Below are positions 16,550 to 25,137 of a stretch of 64,000 bases of DNA, piece after piece (position 1 is the stretch's first letter; the number at the start of each line of letters is the position of its first letter). The DNA lies in assembly GCF_003997495.1 (NCBI RefSeq), contig NZ_RZRU01000012.1:124001-188000 (forward strand). Reading direction: 5' to 3'. The position numbers were made by a program, and so were the translations under genes. This DNA is from Mesorhizobium sp. M7A.F.Ca.US.008.03.1.1. GTDB lineage: Bacteria; Pseudomonadota; Alphaproteobacteria; Rhizobiales; Rhizobiaceae. The notes beneath the pieces were generated by a model. The model was given only the letters and a program-made list of their open reading frames with translations. It made no database searches and was not told where the DNA came from.

Positions 16550-17020
16550 ATGGCCAAGGCGGACAAGACTGCGACAATGAGCCGGCTGCATTCCGCGGCA
16601 AGGCTGGCAAGAACGGCGCTGGCTGCCCGGCTTCTGGCGCACGGCTTCTATGCCGGCCAGGACCAGATCATGCTGGCGCTCGACCGTGAGGACGGCCAGA
16701 CGCCGGGCAATCTTGCCGGACGTCTCGGCGTGCGCCCGCCGACGATCACCAAGACCATCAACCGGCTGCAGGCCCAGGGTTTCCTGGAGAAGCGCGCCTC
16801 TGAGGCCGATGCCCGCCAGGCCCATATCTTCCTCACCGATACAGGCCGCGACATCATCCACGCCATCGAGAAATCGGTGAAGAAGACCGAAAAGCAGGCG
16901 CTGAAGGGCCTCGACAAGAAGGACCAGAAGTCGCTGTTCAAACTGCTTGCCCGCATCGAGGCCAACCTCTCGAACGAGGAACTGGTGCTCATCGACGACG
17001 ACGCCGAGTCGGACGACTGA
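16550..17020 (+). CDS. MarR-family transcriptional regulator
   Basis: 156 residues with the MarR winged helix: YAGQDQIMLALDREDGQTPG, then NLAGRLGVRPPTITKTINRLQAQGFLEKRAS and the wing ARQAHIFLTDTGRDII. The C-terminal helix ends in an acidic tail (DDDAESDD). ATG 16550 is chosen because of the AGAGGGAAG site just upstream; the frame can be extended to 16460 without a good site. Target genes are unknown. A 215-bp region upstream, relatively A+T-rich for this window, could hold its promoter and autoregulatory site. Confidence 0.88.
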   Translation: MAKADKTATMSRLHSAARLARTALAARLLAHGFYAGQDQIMLALDREDGQTPGNLAGRLGVRPPTITKTINRLQAQGFLEKRASEADARQAHIFLTDTGRDIIHAIEKSVKKTEKQALKGLDKKDQKSLFKLLARIEANLSNEELVLIDDDAESDD

Positions 17021-17045
17021 CCCGGCAGATTGTCGCGGCAGGCGA

Positions 17046-17918
17046 TCAAGCCGCCGCCGCGGCAGAGCCCTGGATCAGCGACGACCAGCGTCCCGGTGTC
17101 ATGCCGAACGCCTTCTTGAATTGCCTGATGAAATGGCTCTGGTCGCTGAAGCCGGCTTCGACCGCGATCTGCGCCAACGGTTCGCCGGCGGCGATCATCC
17201 GCCGCGCGCGCTGAAGCCGGCGCATCACCAGGAAGCGATGCGGACTGGTGGAGAAAGCGGCGCGGAAATGCCGTGACAAGGCATAGCGGTCGAGCCCGGT
17301 TATCGCTTCCAGTTCGCCGGAACGGACCGGCCGGGTCAGGTTTTCCGTGAGATAGTCGCGCGCCAGTGCAGCCGCCCGCCATGCCGTCCTGGTCATCGGC
17401 TTCGCCGGCTGGCCGCCATGCCGGGTCAGGCTTTGCATCAGTTGGGGCAGGAAGTCGTCGACGAACAACTCGTCGAGTTCCTGCTCCAGCGGCCCCAGCG
17501 CCGAAAGCAGCGTTGCGCAAAAGGCCGCGTCCGTCACCACGCCATCCCTGACAAAAGGCAGCGAAGCGCCGCCAAGGCAATCGAGCATCAGCGACGGCTC
17601 CAGATAGAGCATTCGGTAGCGCAGGCCGTCCTCGGTGCCGGCACCGCCGTCGTGCAACTCGTCTGGATGCAGCACGATGATCTGGCCGGGCAGGCTGTGG
17701 CGCGCAGCGCCGAGATAGCGAAACGTCTGCACTCCGTGCAGCGTCACCCCGATCGAGTAGGTGTCGTGGCGATGCAGGTCGAAAGCGCTGCCATGGAAGC
17801 GCGCCTCGATCCGCTCCATGCCGGCGGGATCGGGGGCGGAGATGATGCAGTTTTCCGCCGCATCGACGCACAAACGTCCAAGACCCCTGAGGGCCTGGCT
17901 GTCTAGATCGTGCGACAT
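17046..17918 (-). CDS. AraC-family transcriptional regulator
   Basis: 290 residues. N-terminal cupin-like ligand domain (HRHDTYSIGVTLHGVQTFRY, LPGQIIVLHPDELHDG) and C-terminal double helix-turn-helix of the AraC type (ITGLDRYALSRHFRAAF and LAQIAVEAGFSDQSHFIRQF, then KKAFGMTPGRW). It is divergent from the DUF2000 gene across a gap of about 40 bp, an arrangement often seen when the regulator controls its neighbour. Effector unknown. Confidence 0.92.
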   Translation of the reverse strand: MSHDLDSQALRGLGRLCVDAAENCIISAPDPAGMERIEARFHGSAFDLHRHDTYSIGVTLHGVQTFRYLGAARHSLPGQIIVLHPDELHDGGAGTEDGLRYRMLYLEPSLMLDCLGGASLPFVRDGVVTDAAFCATLLSALGPLEQELDELFVDDFLPQLMQSLTRHGGQPAKPMTRTAWRAAALARDYLTENLTRPVRSGELEAITGLDRYALSRHFRAAFSTSPHRFLVMRRLQRARRMIAAGEPLAQIAVEAGFSDQSHFIRQFKKAFGMTPGRWSSLIQGSAAAAA

Positions 17919-17955
17919 CGTCTCCTTCAGTCCCGAAACCGGGGCGCAACCTCGA

Positions 17956-18378
17956 ATGGCCTATTTTCTCATGTTCGATACGAAATTTGCAATCGTGCTC
18001 CGGGAGGATCTGCCTGTCTGGCAGAAACTCAACGTCACCGCCTTCCTGACCAGCGGCATCGTCGCCCAGTTTCCCGACATCATCGGCGAACCCTATCGCG
18101 ACCGCGCCGGCAATCTCTACAACCCGCTGTCGATCCAGCCGGTCATCGTTTTGTCGGCCGACCAGGCGACGCTGGGCACCATCCACCGGCGCACGCTGGA
18201 GCGCGGCGTGACCACCTCGCTCTATGTCGAGGAGATGTTCGCGACCGGCTTTGACGCGGCCAACCGCGCCGTCTTCGCCGAATTCGCGCCTGAAGACGCC
18301 AAGGTGGTCGGCATTGCACTTCGCGCCGACAAGAAGCTGGTCGACAAGATCACCAAGGGCGCCCGTATGCACCCGTAG
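17956..18378 (+). CDS. DUF2000 family protein
   Basis: 140 residues matching DUF2000, which shares the fold of peptidyl-tRNA hydrolase 2 but has no proven activity. Visible: KFAIVLREDLPVWQKLNVTA, FLTSGI, PVIVLSADQATLGTIHRRTLERGV and a C-terminal KVVGIALRADKKLVDKITKG. ATG 17956 has a weak CGGGGC site; ATG 17971 (MFDTKF) matches the usual family start but has none. Divergent from an AraC regulator, which may control it. Confidence 0.82.
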   Translation: MAYFLMFDTKFAIVLREDLPVWQKLNVTAFLTSGIVAQFPDIIGEPYRDRAGNLYNPLSIQPVIVLSADQATLGTIHRRTLERGVTTSLYVEEMFATGFDAANRAVFAEFAPEDAKVVGIALRADKKLVDKITKGARMHP

Positions 18379-18522
18379 CTTTCAAAGGTATCGACTAAGC
18401 CTACCGCCGACACTTTGTTATGCCAGCCGGCTTTGGCGTGGCGATAGCCGACAATTGGCTTGCCGGGAGCCGGCAATTCCCGCAAAGGTGGGCTCCAGCC
18501 CAGCTTCCCACCCGGCCTGCAA

Positions 18523-19464
18523 GTGAGTGCTCCCCAAAGACATGTAGAAAGCGCGACACCGCCGGTGGCGATCCTGTGCATGCTTTCCACCTATGTCTGC
18601 TTCACCTTCCTCGACACATCAAGCAAATACCTCGTCCTCGCCGGCGTCTCCGTGCTGATCGTTGCTTGGGTGCGCTTTGCCGTGCATGTCGTGCTGGTCG
18701 GCACGCTGCTGCGCGGCTGGCGCGAACCGGTGCGGTTTCGTCCGGTCAACCTGCCGGCGCATATCTTGCGAGGGGCGTTCCTGTTCGGATCGACCATATT
18801 CAATGTCCTGGCGCTTAAATCCCTGCAACTGGCCGAGACAACCTCGATCTATTTCTTCGGGCCGATGGTGATCACGGCGCTGGCCGGTCCGCTGCTTGGC
18901 GAGTGGGCAGGCTGGCGGCGCTGGCTGGCCATTCTGACGGCCTTTGCCGGCGTCCTCATCATCACCCGGCCGGGCGTCGGCGTTTTCGGCGTCGGACACC
19001 TCTTTGCGCTCGGCTCGATGCTGTCGAACTGCTTCTACGTCATCATGACGCGCCGCATGTCGGCGACCGAGACGTCGGAAAGCCTTATCCTGTTTTCGGC
19101 GCTGGCGCCGGCGCTGCTGCTGTTGCCCTTGCTGCCGTTTTCGTTTTCCCTGCCGCATGACGGCTGGCACTGGTTCGTGCTGCTTATGCTCGGCGTGTTC
19201 GGCGGCGTCGGCCACTGGCTGCTGGTCCAGGCCTACCGGCTGGCGACAACCACAGCATTGGCGCCTTATCCCTATTCGCAGATGGTGTGGATGATCATTT
19301 CGGGATGGATCGTCTTCAAGCAGTTTCCCGATCGCTGGACATTGGTCGGCGCCGCCATCATCGTCGCCAGCGGCCTCTACATCGTCCATCGCGAGCATCG
19401 GCTTCGGCTGCGGAGCCGCGCGGCCTCGGATGTCGAGGCCGAAGCGCTGGCAAAAAAACTTTGA
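18523..19464 (+). CDS. EamA/DMT-family transporter
   Basis: 313 residues with ten predicted membrane spans arranged as two EamA repeats; the second begins near GVGHLFALGSMLSNCFYVIM. A substrate cannot be assigned; the family exports amino acids, nucleobases, riboflavin and other metabolites. The start is uncertain: GTG 18523 is used here, giving a short polar leader before the first span. TTG 18460 or ATG 18580 are possible, and no strong ribosome-binding site decides. It stands between DUF2000 and a LacI regulator on the same strand. Confidence 0.85.
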   Translation: MSAPQRHVESATPPVAILCMLSTYVCFTFLDTSSKYLVLAGVSVLIVAWVRFAVHVVLVGTLLRGWREPVRFRPVNLPAHILRGAFLFGSTIFNVLALKSLQLAETTSIYFFGPMVITALAGPLLGEWAGWRRWLAILTAFAGVLIITRPGVGVFGVGHLFALGSMLSNCFYVIMTRRMSATETSESLILFSALAPALLLLPLLPFSFSLPHDGWHWFVLLMLGVFGGVGHWLLVQAYRLATTTALAPYPYSQMVWMIISGWIVFKQFPDRWTLVGAAIIVASGLYIVHREHRLRLRSRAASDVEAEALAKKL

Positions 19465-19541
19465 TTTGCCCCCGATCGATGGCATAACGCCGCCTTTAAA
19501 CAGTTTAGGTCTGGAAATTCAGATCCGGGGAGCACACGTCG

Positions 19542-20564
19542 CTGGCACAAAAAATCAAGCTTTCGACGATCGCGGATGCGCTCGGCGTGTCCACGGCCAC
19601 GGTCTCGCTGGCGCTGCGCGACAGCCCTCTAGTTGCCGGCACCACCCGCGACCGCATCAAGGAACATGCCCGCGCCATCGGCTATATCTACAACCGTCGC
19701 GCCGCCAGCCTGCGCACCTCGCGTTCCGGTATTGTCGGCGTCGTCGTCCACGACATCATGAACCCGTTCTTCGCCGAGATACTGCGCTCGATCGAAAGCG
19801 AGCTCGACCGCAGCCGGCAGACCTTCATCCTGTCCAATCACTATGATCAGCTCGAAAAGCAGCGCACCTTCATCGATACGCTTTTGCAGCTCGGCGCCGA
19901 CGGCGTGATCATGTCGCCGGCCATTGGCACGCCGGCTTCCGACATCGTGATGGCCGAGGAGAACGGCCTCCCCGCGGTGCTGATCGCGCGCACCGTCGAG
20001 GGTGCCGATGTGCCGGTCTTTCGCGGCGACGACTCTTATGGGACAGGCCTTGCCACCAACCACCTGATCTCGCTCGGCCACAAGCGCATCGCCATGATCG
20101 GCGGCACCGACCAGACCTCGACCGGCCGTGACCGCTACCAGGGCTATGTCAACGCGATGGAGGCGGCCGGCCTGGAAGTCAGGCCGTCATGGCGCATCGC
20201 CGGCCCGCGCACCAAGCAGGCCGGCTTCGAGGCCGCCGGACAGTTCCTGGCGCTGAAGGACAGACCGACGGCTGCCTGCTGCTGGAACGACCTTGTCGCC
20301 ATCGGCCTGATGAACGGCATTGCCCGTGCCGGCCTTGTGCCCGGCGTCGACATCTCCGTCACCGGCTATGACGACCTCGAAGAGGCGGCGATCGCGACGC
20401 CGGCGCTGACCACCGTCTGGAACGGCCAGCGCGAGGTTGGCCGCCGCGCCGCCAGCGCGCTGCTCGACAAGCTCAACGGCCAGACGGTGCGGCCCTCTCA
20501 GGAATTGATCAAGCCGGAACTGCATGTGCGTCAGTCGACCGGCAAGCCGGTGGAGCGTGCATGA
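19542..20564 (+). CDS. LacI-family transcriptional regulator (apparent CTG start)
   Basis: 340 residues if translation begins at CTG 19542. The helix-turn-helix needs this start (LAQKIKLSTIADALGVSTAT then VSLALRDS). The first conventional start, GTG 19584, would delete half of the recognition unit. From the TAG at 19506 to 19584 there is no in-frame ATG, GTG or TTG, and a CGGGGAG ribosome site sits about 8 bp before the CTG. The remainder is the periplasmic-binding-like effector domain (GIVGVVVHDIMNPFFAEI, NHYDQLEKQRTFIDTLLQLG, TGYDDLEEA). It is coupled by ATGA overlap to the dehydrogenase it probably controls. Confidence 0.88.
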   Translation: MAQKIKLSTIADALGVSTATVSLALRDSPLVAGTTRDRIKEHARAIGYIYNRRAASLRTSRSGIVGVVVHDIMNPFFAEILRSIESELDRSRQTFILSNHYDQLEKQRTFIDTLLQLGADGVIMSPAIGTPASDIVMAEENGLPAVLIARTVEGADVPVFRGDDSYGTGLATNHLISLGHKRIAMIGGTDQTSTGRDRYQGYVNAMEAAGLEVRPSWRIAGPRTKQAGFEAAGQFLALKDRPTAACCWNDLVAIGLMNGIARAGLVPGVDISVTGYDDLEEAAIATPALTTVWNGQREVGRRAASALLDKLNGQTVRPSQELIKPELHVRQSTGKPVERA

Positions 20565-21544
20565 CCAAGGCCGAACAGCTGCAATCCGTCGCCATCCTGG
20601 TGCCGGGTGATTTCAACGACCATGCGGTCGACCGCATCAACCGCACGTTCAGGCGTGTCAGAATCGAACGCGCCGATCCGGCGCTCGTCACCGACGAGAT
20701 GCGCAGTGATGTGCGCGGCATCGCTTCGTTCGCCGGCATCAACGCGGCGATGATGGATGCACTGCCCAACCTCGAGCTCATCGCCTCCTTCGGCGTCGGC
20801 TATGATTCGGTCGATGTCGGCCATGCCCGAGCGAAGAACATCATGGTCACCAACACGCCCGACGTGTTGACCGAGGAGGTCGCCGACACCGCCATCGGCC
20901 TATTGATCAACACCATCCGCGACCTGCCGCGCGCCGAAACCTGGCTGCGCGACGGCAGCTGGGTGCGCAAGGGCAACTATCCGCTGAGCCGGCTGACCTT
21001 GCGCGGGCGCAGTGTGGGTATTTTTGGCATGGGCCGCATCGGGCAGGCCATCGCCCGGCGTCTGGAAGCTTTTGGCTTGCCGGTCGCCTACCACAACCGG
21101 CGCCGTGTCGAAGGTCTTTCCTACCAGTACCATGCGACCCTGAAAGGGCTTGCCGAAGCCGTCGATACGCTGATTTCGGTCGCGCCGGGGGGCGCCTCGA
21201 CGGAGAAGGCGGTCAATGCCGAAATCCTGTCGGCGCTTGGCGCCAATGGCGTCTTCGTCAACATCGGTCGCGGCAGCACGGTCGACGAGGCAGCGCTTGC
21301 GGCAGCCCTCGCCACCGGCAGCATCGCCGCCGCCGGCCTCGACGTCTTTGCCGACGAACCGAACGTGCCCAAGGCGCTGCTCGATGCGCCCAACACCTCG
21401 CTGCTGCCGCATGTCGGCTCGGCCTCGGACCACACTCGCCGCGCCATGGCGGATCTGTGCGTCGACAATCTGGTGTCCTGGTTCACCGAGCGCCGTCCGC
21501 TGACCCCGGTGCCCGAGACGGTGAATGTGAAGGCCAGGATCTAG
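20561..21544 (+). CDS. D-isomer-specific 2-hydroxyacid dehydrogenase
   Basis: 327 residues. NAD(P)-binding motif VGIFGMGRIGQAIARRLEAF, catalytic Arg in SVAPGG and NIGRGSTVDE, Glu in FADEPNVP, and the acid/base His in LLPHVGSAS. The family includes glyoxylate/hydroxypyruvate reductases and 2-ketogluconate reductase. The residue after the Rossmann strand 2 (YHNRRRVEG) favours NADPH because of the arginines. It begins inside the LacI stop codon, so the regulator and enzyme form a two-gene unit for a sugar acid or hydroxyacid. Confidence 0.9.
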   Translation: MTKAEQLQSVAILVPGDFNDHAVDRINRTFRRVRIERADPALVTDEMRSDVRGIASFAGINAAMMDALPNLELIASFGVGYDSVDVGHARAKNIMVTNTPDVLTEEVADTAIGLLINTIRDLPRAETWLRDGSWVRKGNYPLSRLTLRGRSVGIFGMGRIGQAIARRLEAFGLPVAYHNRRRVEGLSYQYHATLKGLAEAVDTLISVAPGGASTEKAVNAEILSALGANGVFVNIGRGSTVDEAALAAALATGSIAAAGLDVFADEPNVPKALLDAPNTSLLPHVGSASDHTRRAMADLCVDNLVSWFTERRPLTPVPETVNVKARI

Positions 21545-21692
21545 CAAGGTAGGCCGCAATAGGCGGCGAAACGTGGCTGATCTGCAACCATAGGTCGGAA
21601 ATCGGCGCTTCTGACACCTCGGCACCCTGATCCGCGCTTGATACGCGGCTGAAGCAAGGTATTTTGCCGACAACCAACGAGCGGGGCGCTAC

Positions 21693-22364
21693 GTGAAAAC
21701 TCTTCTTCTTGCATCGGCAATGCTTGTCGTCGTTTCAGGCAGCGCTTTCGCTGCCGATGCGCTCGTCTCTGCTCCCGTCGCCTACGACTGGACCGGCGCC
21801 TATGTCGGCGCTCAGATCGGGTATGGCTGGGGAGATGTCGACAGCCATGATTCAGAGATAGGAAATGGCGTTTCCGATTGGTCCGATTCGTGGAAATCCA
21901 ACGGCGTGCTCGGCGGCATTCACCTCGGCTACAATCAGGCATTCGGTTCATATGTTCTCGGCGTCGAAGGCGATATCGAGGGCTCAGGAGCGAGCGGCTC
22001 AGTAGATTCCGAGTTTGCTGGCACCATCAAAACCAAAATCGACGTCCAGGGTTCTTTACGAGCACGCCTTGGCTACGCGATGGGACCGGCCCTGTTGTAC
22101 GCGACTGGCGGTCTCGCGGTTGCTCACTTCGATACCAAGTACGACGATGGTGGAACGACCGACGACTCGTCCAATACCAAGGCCGGGTGGACCTTGGGCG
22201 CCGGTCTCGAATATGCCTTCACGCAAAACTGGACGACGCGCGTCGAGTATCGCTACAGTGATTTCGGCACCTTCACCGACAATCCGGCGACCGATAGCGG
22301 CTTCAATTATCCGACCGATGTAAAGACCCAGGCTGTCCGCGTCGGCTTCAGCTACAAGTTTTGA
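21693..22364 (+). CDS. Outer-membrane beta-barrel protein, Omp25/Omp31-like
   Basis: 223 residues starting at GTG 21693, with a Sec signal (KTLLLASAMLVVVSGSAFAAD) and a small porin-like barrel: YDWTGAYVGAQIGYGWGD, LGGIHLGYNQAFGSYVLGVEGDIE, GARLGYAMG-like strand, and the terminal TRVEYRYSDFGTF and VRVGFSYKF ending in aromatic F, needed for BAM recognition. It belongs to the Hyphomicrobiales Omp25/31 immunodominant family, implicated in outer-membrane stability. Codon use is somewhat less G+C-biased than its neighbours, as is common for outer-membrane genes. Confidence 0.9.
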   Translation: MKTLLLASAMLVVVSGSAFAADALVSAPVAYDWTGAYVGAQIGYGWGDVDSHDSEIGNGVSDWSDSWKSNGVLGGIHLGYNQAFGSYVLGVEGDIEGSGASGSVDSEFAGTIKTKIDVQGSLRARLGYAMGPALLYATGGLAVAHFDTKYDDGGTTDDSSNTKAGWTLGAGLEYAFTQNWTTRVEYRYSDFGTFTDNPATDSGFNYPTDVKTQAVRVGFSYKF

Positions 22365-22491
22365 TATAAACTAGTCGCGGTCCCTGACTACGGAATGTAA
22401 GCCTTGTTCGCGGTGCCGACGGCAGTTTGCCACATTTATTAACGCCGGCTTAACCCTTTGAAATCATTCTTCATCCTGTCCTCGTGCATGG

Positions 22492-22905
22492 ATGAGAATG
22501 ATGAAAGTGCTTTCCGCATTAATCGCAGCCGCAGCCCTGGTTGGCGGCGTTCAACTGTTTCATGACGGCAATGGGGAAAGCGTCGCCAATGAAGCCGCGC
22601 CGTCCAACACGTACAGGCTGGTTGCCAATGGCGACGAGGGGGATTGCGCGGTGAGGCGTGGCGCTTCGATCTCGGATGGCCTGTCACTGTTGACAGTGGC
22701 AGCGAACTGCCGCCGGCTGCTGCCCGGCATCGAGCGGGCGAAGTTCTGGCGCGAGCAAAACGACGGCACGGTCGCCTTCAGCGCCAATGGCACCGATCCA
22801 ATCGTCACCTTCGCGGCTGCCGATGGCGACGGCTACGAATCCTATGCCCCGGCGCTGCCGCTGCTGTCGCTGGCGGCCACCGGTAACAAGAAATCTGGCG
22901 ACTGA
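22492..22905 (+). CDS. Exported protein, possibly AprI/Inh-type protease inhibitor
   Basis: 137 residues with a signal peptide (VLSALIAAAALVGGVQLF). The mature part has the spacing of AprI/Inh inhibitors: YRLVANGDEGDCAVRRG, then a strand ending in NCRRLLPG, and AKFWREQNDGTVAFSANG, followed by a short final strand. The two cysteines would form the single disulfide of that eight-stranded barrel. In Pseudomonas the family inhibits the serralysin AprA, but no metalloprotease gene is visible here. The match is by pattern only. Confidence 0.6.
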   Translation: MRMMKVLSALIAAAALVGGVQLFHDGNGESVANEAAPSNTYRLVANGDEGDCAVRRGASISDGLSLLTVAANCRRLLPGIERAKFWREQNDGTVAFSANGTDPIVTFAAADGDGYESYAPALPLLSLAATGNKKSGD

Positions 22906-23697
22906 TTATTCCGCTGCGGCCCGCGCGCCAGCCTTCGCTGCGGCGTGCAGCCGAACCGCATCGCCGAAGGCACGGAATATCTTCACCGAATTGCTGTCCG
23001 ACTTGACCCAGTATTCCGGGTGCCATTGCACGCCGACGGCGAAGGCGCGGGCGTCGCGCACCGAAACCGCCTCGACCGTCCCGTCGGTGGCGACGGCCTC
23101 GACCTGCAGCTTCGAGCCCAGCCGGTCGATCGCCTGGCGGTGCAACGAATTGACCTTGATGTCGCCGGCACCGAACACGCCGGCCAGGCAACTGTCAGGT
23201 TTGATCGAAATGGTCTGGTGGATGGCGAAGCGTTCGTCCTGCTTGTCGCTCACCGGCGCGCGGTGGTCGAGCGAGCCCTCGCGCTCCTGGATCTCGGTGC
23301 CGAGCGTGCCGCCCAGCGCCACGTTCAATTCCTGGATGCCGCGGCAGATGGCGAGCAGCGGCACGCCGCGTTCGATCGCCCGCCGGATCAGCGGCAGCGT
23401 CGTGGCGTCGCGCGCCGGATCATAGGGGCCATTGGCTTCGCTGGCGTCGCCGCCATAGAGCGAGGGATGCACATTGGATTTCGAGCCGGTGACCATGACG
23501 CCGTCGACCGACGACAGAAGTTCGTCGAAATCGAGCCGGTCGCCGAACGATGGCACCAGCACCGGAAACACGCCGGCGCCTGTGATCGCCGCTTCCAGAT
23601 ATTGTTGTGGGGCGGCATGCCAGGTGTAGTTGTCGAACTGACGGACGTCTGTCGATATGGCGACGAGCGGCTGGTGCATTTTGGCTCTGTGTTCCAT
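22906..23697 (-). CDS. Class-I glutamine amidotransferase, gamma-glutamyl-GABA hydrolase family
   Basis: 263 residues of the peptidase C26 family. Nucleophile Cys in LLAICRGIQELNVALGG, and the His-Glu of the triad in GVQWHPEYW. Related enzymes hydrolyse gamma-glutamyl-GABA to GABA and glutamate in putrescine catabolism. The glutamine-synthetase-like ligase at 9618-11039 performs a gamma-glutamylation of the same general kind but lies 12 kb away on the same strand, so a functional link is only possible. ATG 23697 and ATG 23679 (MHQPLVAIS) are both plausible starts; the frame continues to 23772 without support. Confidence 0.88.
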   Translation of the reverse strand: MEHRAKMHQPLVAISTDVRQFDNYTWHAAPQQYLEAAITGAGVFPVLVPSFGDRLDFDELLSSVDGVMVTGSKSNVHPSLYGGDASEANGPYDPARDATTLPLIRRAIERGVPLLAICRGIQELNVALGGTLGTEIQEREGSLDHRAPVSDKQDERFAIHQTISIKPDSCLAGVFGAGDIKVNSLHRQAIDRLGSKLQVEAVATDGTVEAVSVRDARAFAVGVQWHPEYWVKSDSNSVKIFRAFGDAVRLHAAAKAGARAAAE

Positions 23698-23882
23698 CTG
23701 GGCAAGGATGTCCTGCCTGCAAAATAGGCCATCGCCGGGCATTTTTCCATGCCAAGTTTCAACGTGTCGCATGGGCCACGAAACGGCCTGTTAGACTATA
23801 GTTGCAGGGCAGCCGGGCTTCGCCCTCAAATCGGGTCGGCCTGCTGGACTCGACTTCTTGCCTGTGTATTGTCTCCAACGAA

Positions 23883-23915
23883 CCGACAGGGAAACCGAGG
23901 ATTTCCTGACGTCGG
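23883..23915 (+). promoter_or_regulatory. Leader hairpin upstream of the TRAP binding-protein gene
   Basis: CCGAC...GTCGG arms with an inner AGGGAAA/TTTCCT pairing form an imperfect stem about 30 bp ahead of the TRAP binding-protein ATG. It lies in the 5' untranslated region, clear of the GGGAGG ribosome site. It could affect message stability or mark an operator; this is structure seen by eye only. Confidence 0.3.
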
Positions 23916-23942
23916 CCTGTTGATCCAAAAGGGAGGAAGTTC

Positions 23943-25052
23943 ATGGATCGTCGTTCATTCATTCGCAGGGCCGGTGTCACCGGCGTCGGTGCCGCGGCGG
24001 CGGCGGCCGCGCTGGCGGCGCCTGCAATCGCCCAGTCCAATCCCAAGGTGACGTGGCGGCTGGCGTCGTCCTTCCCGAAGTCGCTCGACACCATCTACGG
24101 CGGCGCCGAGGTGTTTTCCAAGATGCTGTCGGAAGCCACCGACGGCAATTTCCAGATCCAGGTTTTTGCTGCCGGGGAGCTGGTGCCTGGCCTGCAGGCC
24201 GCCGACGCCACCACGGCCGGCACGGTCGAGGCCTGCCACACGGTGGCATATTATTATTGGGGCAAGGATCCGACATGGGCGCTCGGTGCGGCGGTTCCCT
24301 TTTCGCTCAACGCACGCGGCATGAATGCCTGGCATTACCATGGCGGCGGCATCGACTTGTTCAACGAGTTTCTCGCCACGCAGGGCCTTTTCGGCCTGCC
24401 GGGCGGCAACACCGGCGTGCAGATGGGCGGCTGGTTCCGCAAGGAAATCAACACGGTGGCCGACCTTTCCGGCCTCAAGATGCGAATCGGCGGTTTTGCC
24501 GGCAAGGTGGTGCAGAAGCTCGGCGTCGTGCCGCAGCAGATCGCCGGCGGCGATATCTATCCCGCGCTGGAGAAAGGCACCATCGACGCGGCCGAATGGG
24601 TTGGTCCCTATGACGACGAGAAGCTCGGCTTCTACAAGGTCGCGCCCTATTATTACTATCCCGGCTGGTGGGAGGGCGGCCCGACCGTCCATCTGATGTT
24701 CAACAAGGCGAAGTACGAAGAACTTTCGCCGACGTACAAGTCGCTGCTGCACACCGCCGCGCAGGCGGCCGACGCCAACATGCTGCAGAAATACGATTAT
24801 CTGAACCCTGCGGCGGTAAAGCGGCTGGTAGCCGGCGGCGCGAAGCTGCGCCCGTTCAGCCAGGAGATCATGGCTGCCTGCTTCGAAAAGGCCAACGAGG
24901 TCTATACCGAAATGGAAGCCTCCAACGCCCCGTTCAAGAAGATCTGGGAATCGATCAAGGGCTTCCGCAAGGAGCATTATCTCTGGGCGCAGGTGGCCGA
25001 ATACAATTACGACACCTTCATGATGGTCCAGCAGCGCAACGGCAAGCTGTAG
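23943..25052 (+). CDS. TRAP transporter solute-binding protein (DctP family)
   Basis: 369 residues. Twin-arginine-type leader (MDRRSFIRRAGVTGVGAAAA, cleaved after APAIAQ), then a DctP-type binding domain with WRLASSFPKSLDTIYGG, YYYWGKDPTWALG, and the conserved arginine region GLKMRIGGFAGKVV that binds a carboxylate. This branch resembles TakP-type 2-oxoacid binders and the mannitol/chloroaromatic group. A strong GGGAGGA site precedes the ATG. The matching permease genes lie 1.1 kb away on the other strand, separated by a terminator and a dehydrogenase gene. Confidence 0.92.
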   Translation: MDRRSFIRRAGVTGVGAAAAAAALAAPAIAQSNPKVTWRLASSFPKSLDTIYGGAEVFSKMLSEATDGNFQIQVFAAGELVPGLQAADATTAGTVEACHTVAYYYWGKDPTWALGAAVPFSLNARGMNAWHYHGGGIDLFNEFLATQGLFGLPGGNTGVQMGGWFRKEINTVADLSGLKMRIGGFAGKVVQKLGVVPQQIAGGDIYPALEKGTIDAAEWVGPYDDEKLGFYKVAPYYYYPGWWEGGPTVHLMFNKAKYEELSPTYKSLLHTAAQAADANMLQKYDYLNPAAVKRLVAGGAKLRPFSQEIMAACFEKANEVYTEMEASNAPFKKIWESIKGFRKEHYLWAQVAEYNYDTFMMVQQRNGKL

Positions 25053-25070
25053 TCGGCCGGACTTCTGCTC

Positions 25071-25107
25071 AAAAGCTCTCTGGGCGGAACCCGCTCAGGG
25101 AGCTTTT
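25071..25107. terminator. Bidirectional intrinsic terminator
   Basis: A 17-bp stem (AAAAGCTCTCTGGGCGG with its complement, two G-T wobbles) and a 3-base loop AAC, with flanking A and T runs on both sides. It lies between the convergent TRAP binding-protein gene and the alcohol dehydrogenase gene and can serve both. Confidence 0.9.
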
Positions 25108-25137
25108 CTGTATATTCCGGGAGGCGAAGCCGACGGT

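Noticed and set aside
16648..18372. A 574-codon minus-strand frame spanning MarR, AraC and DUF2000
   Set aside because: It crosses three well-supported genes; only chance openness.
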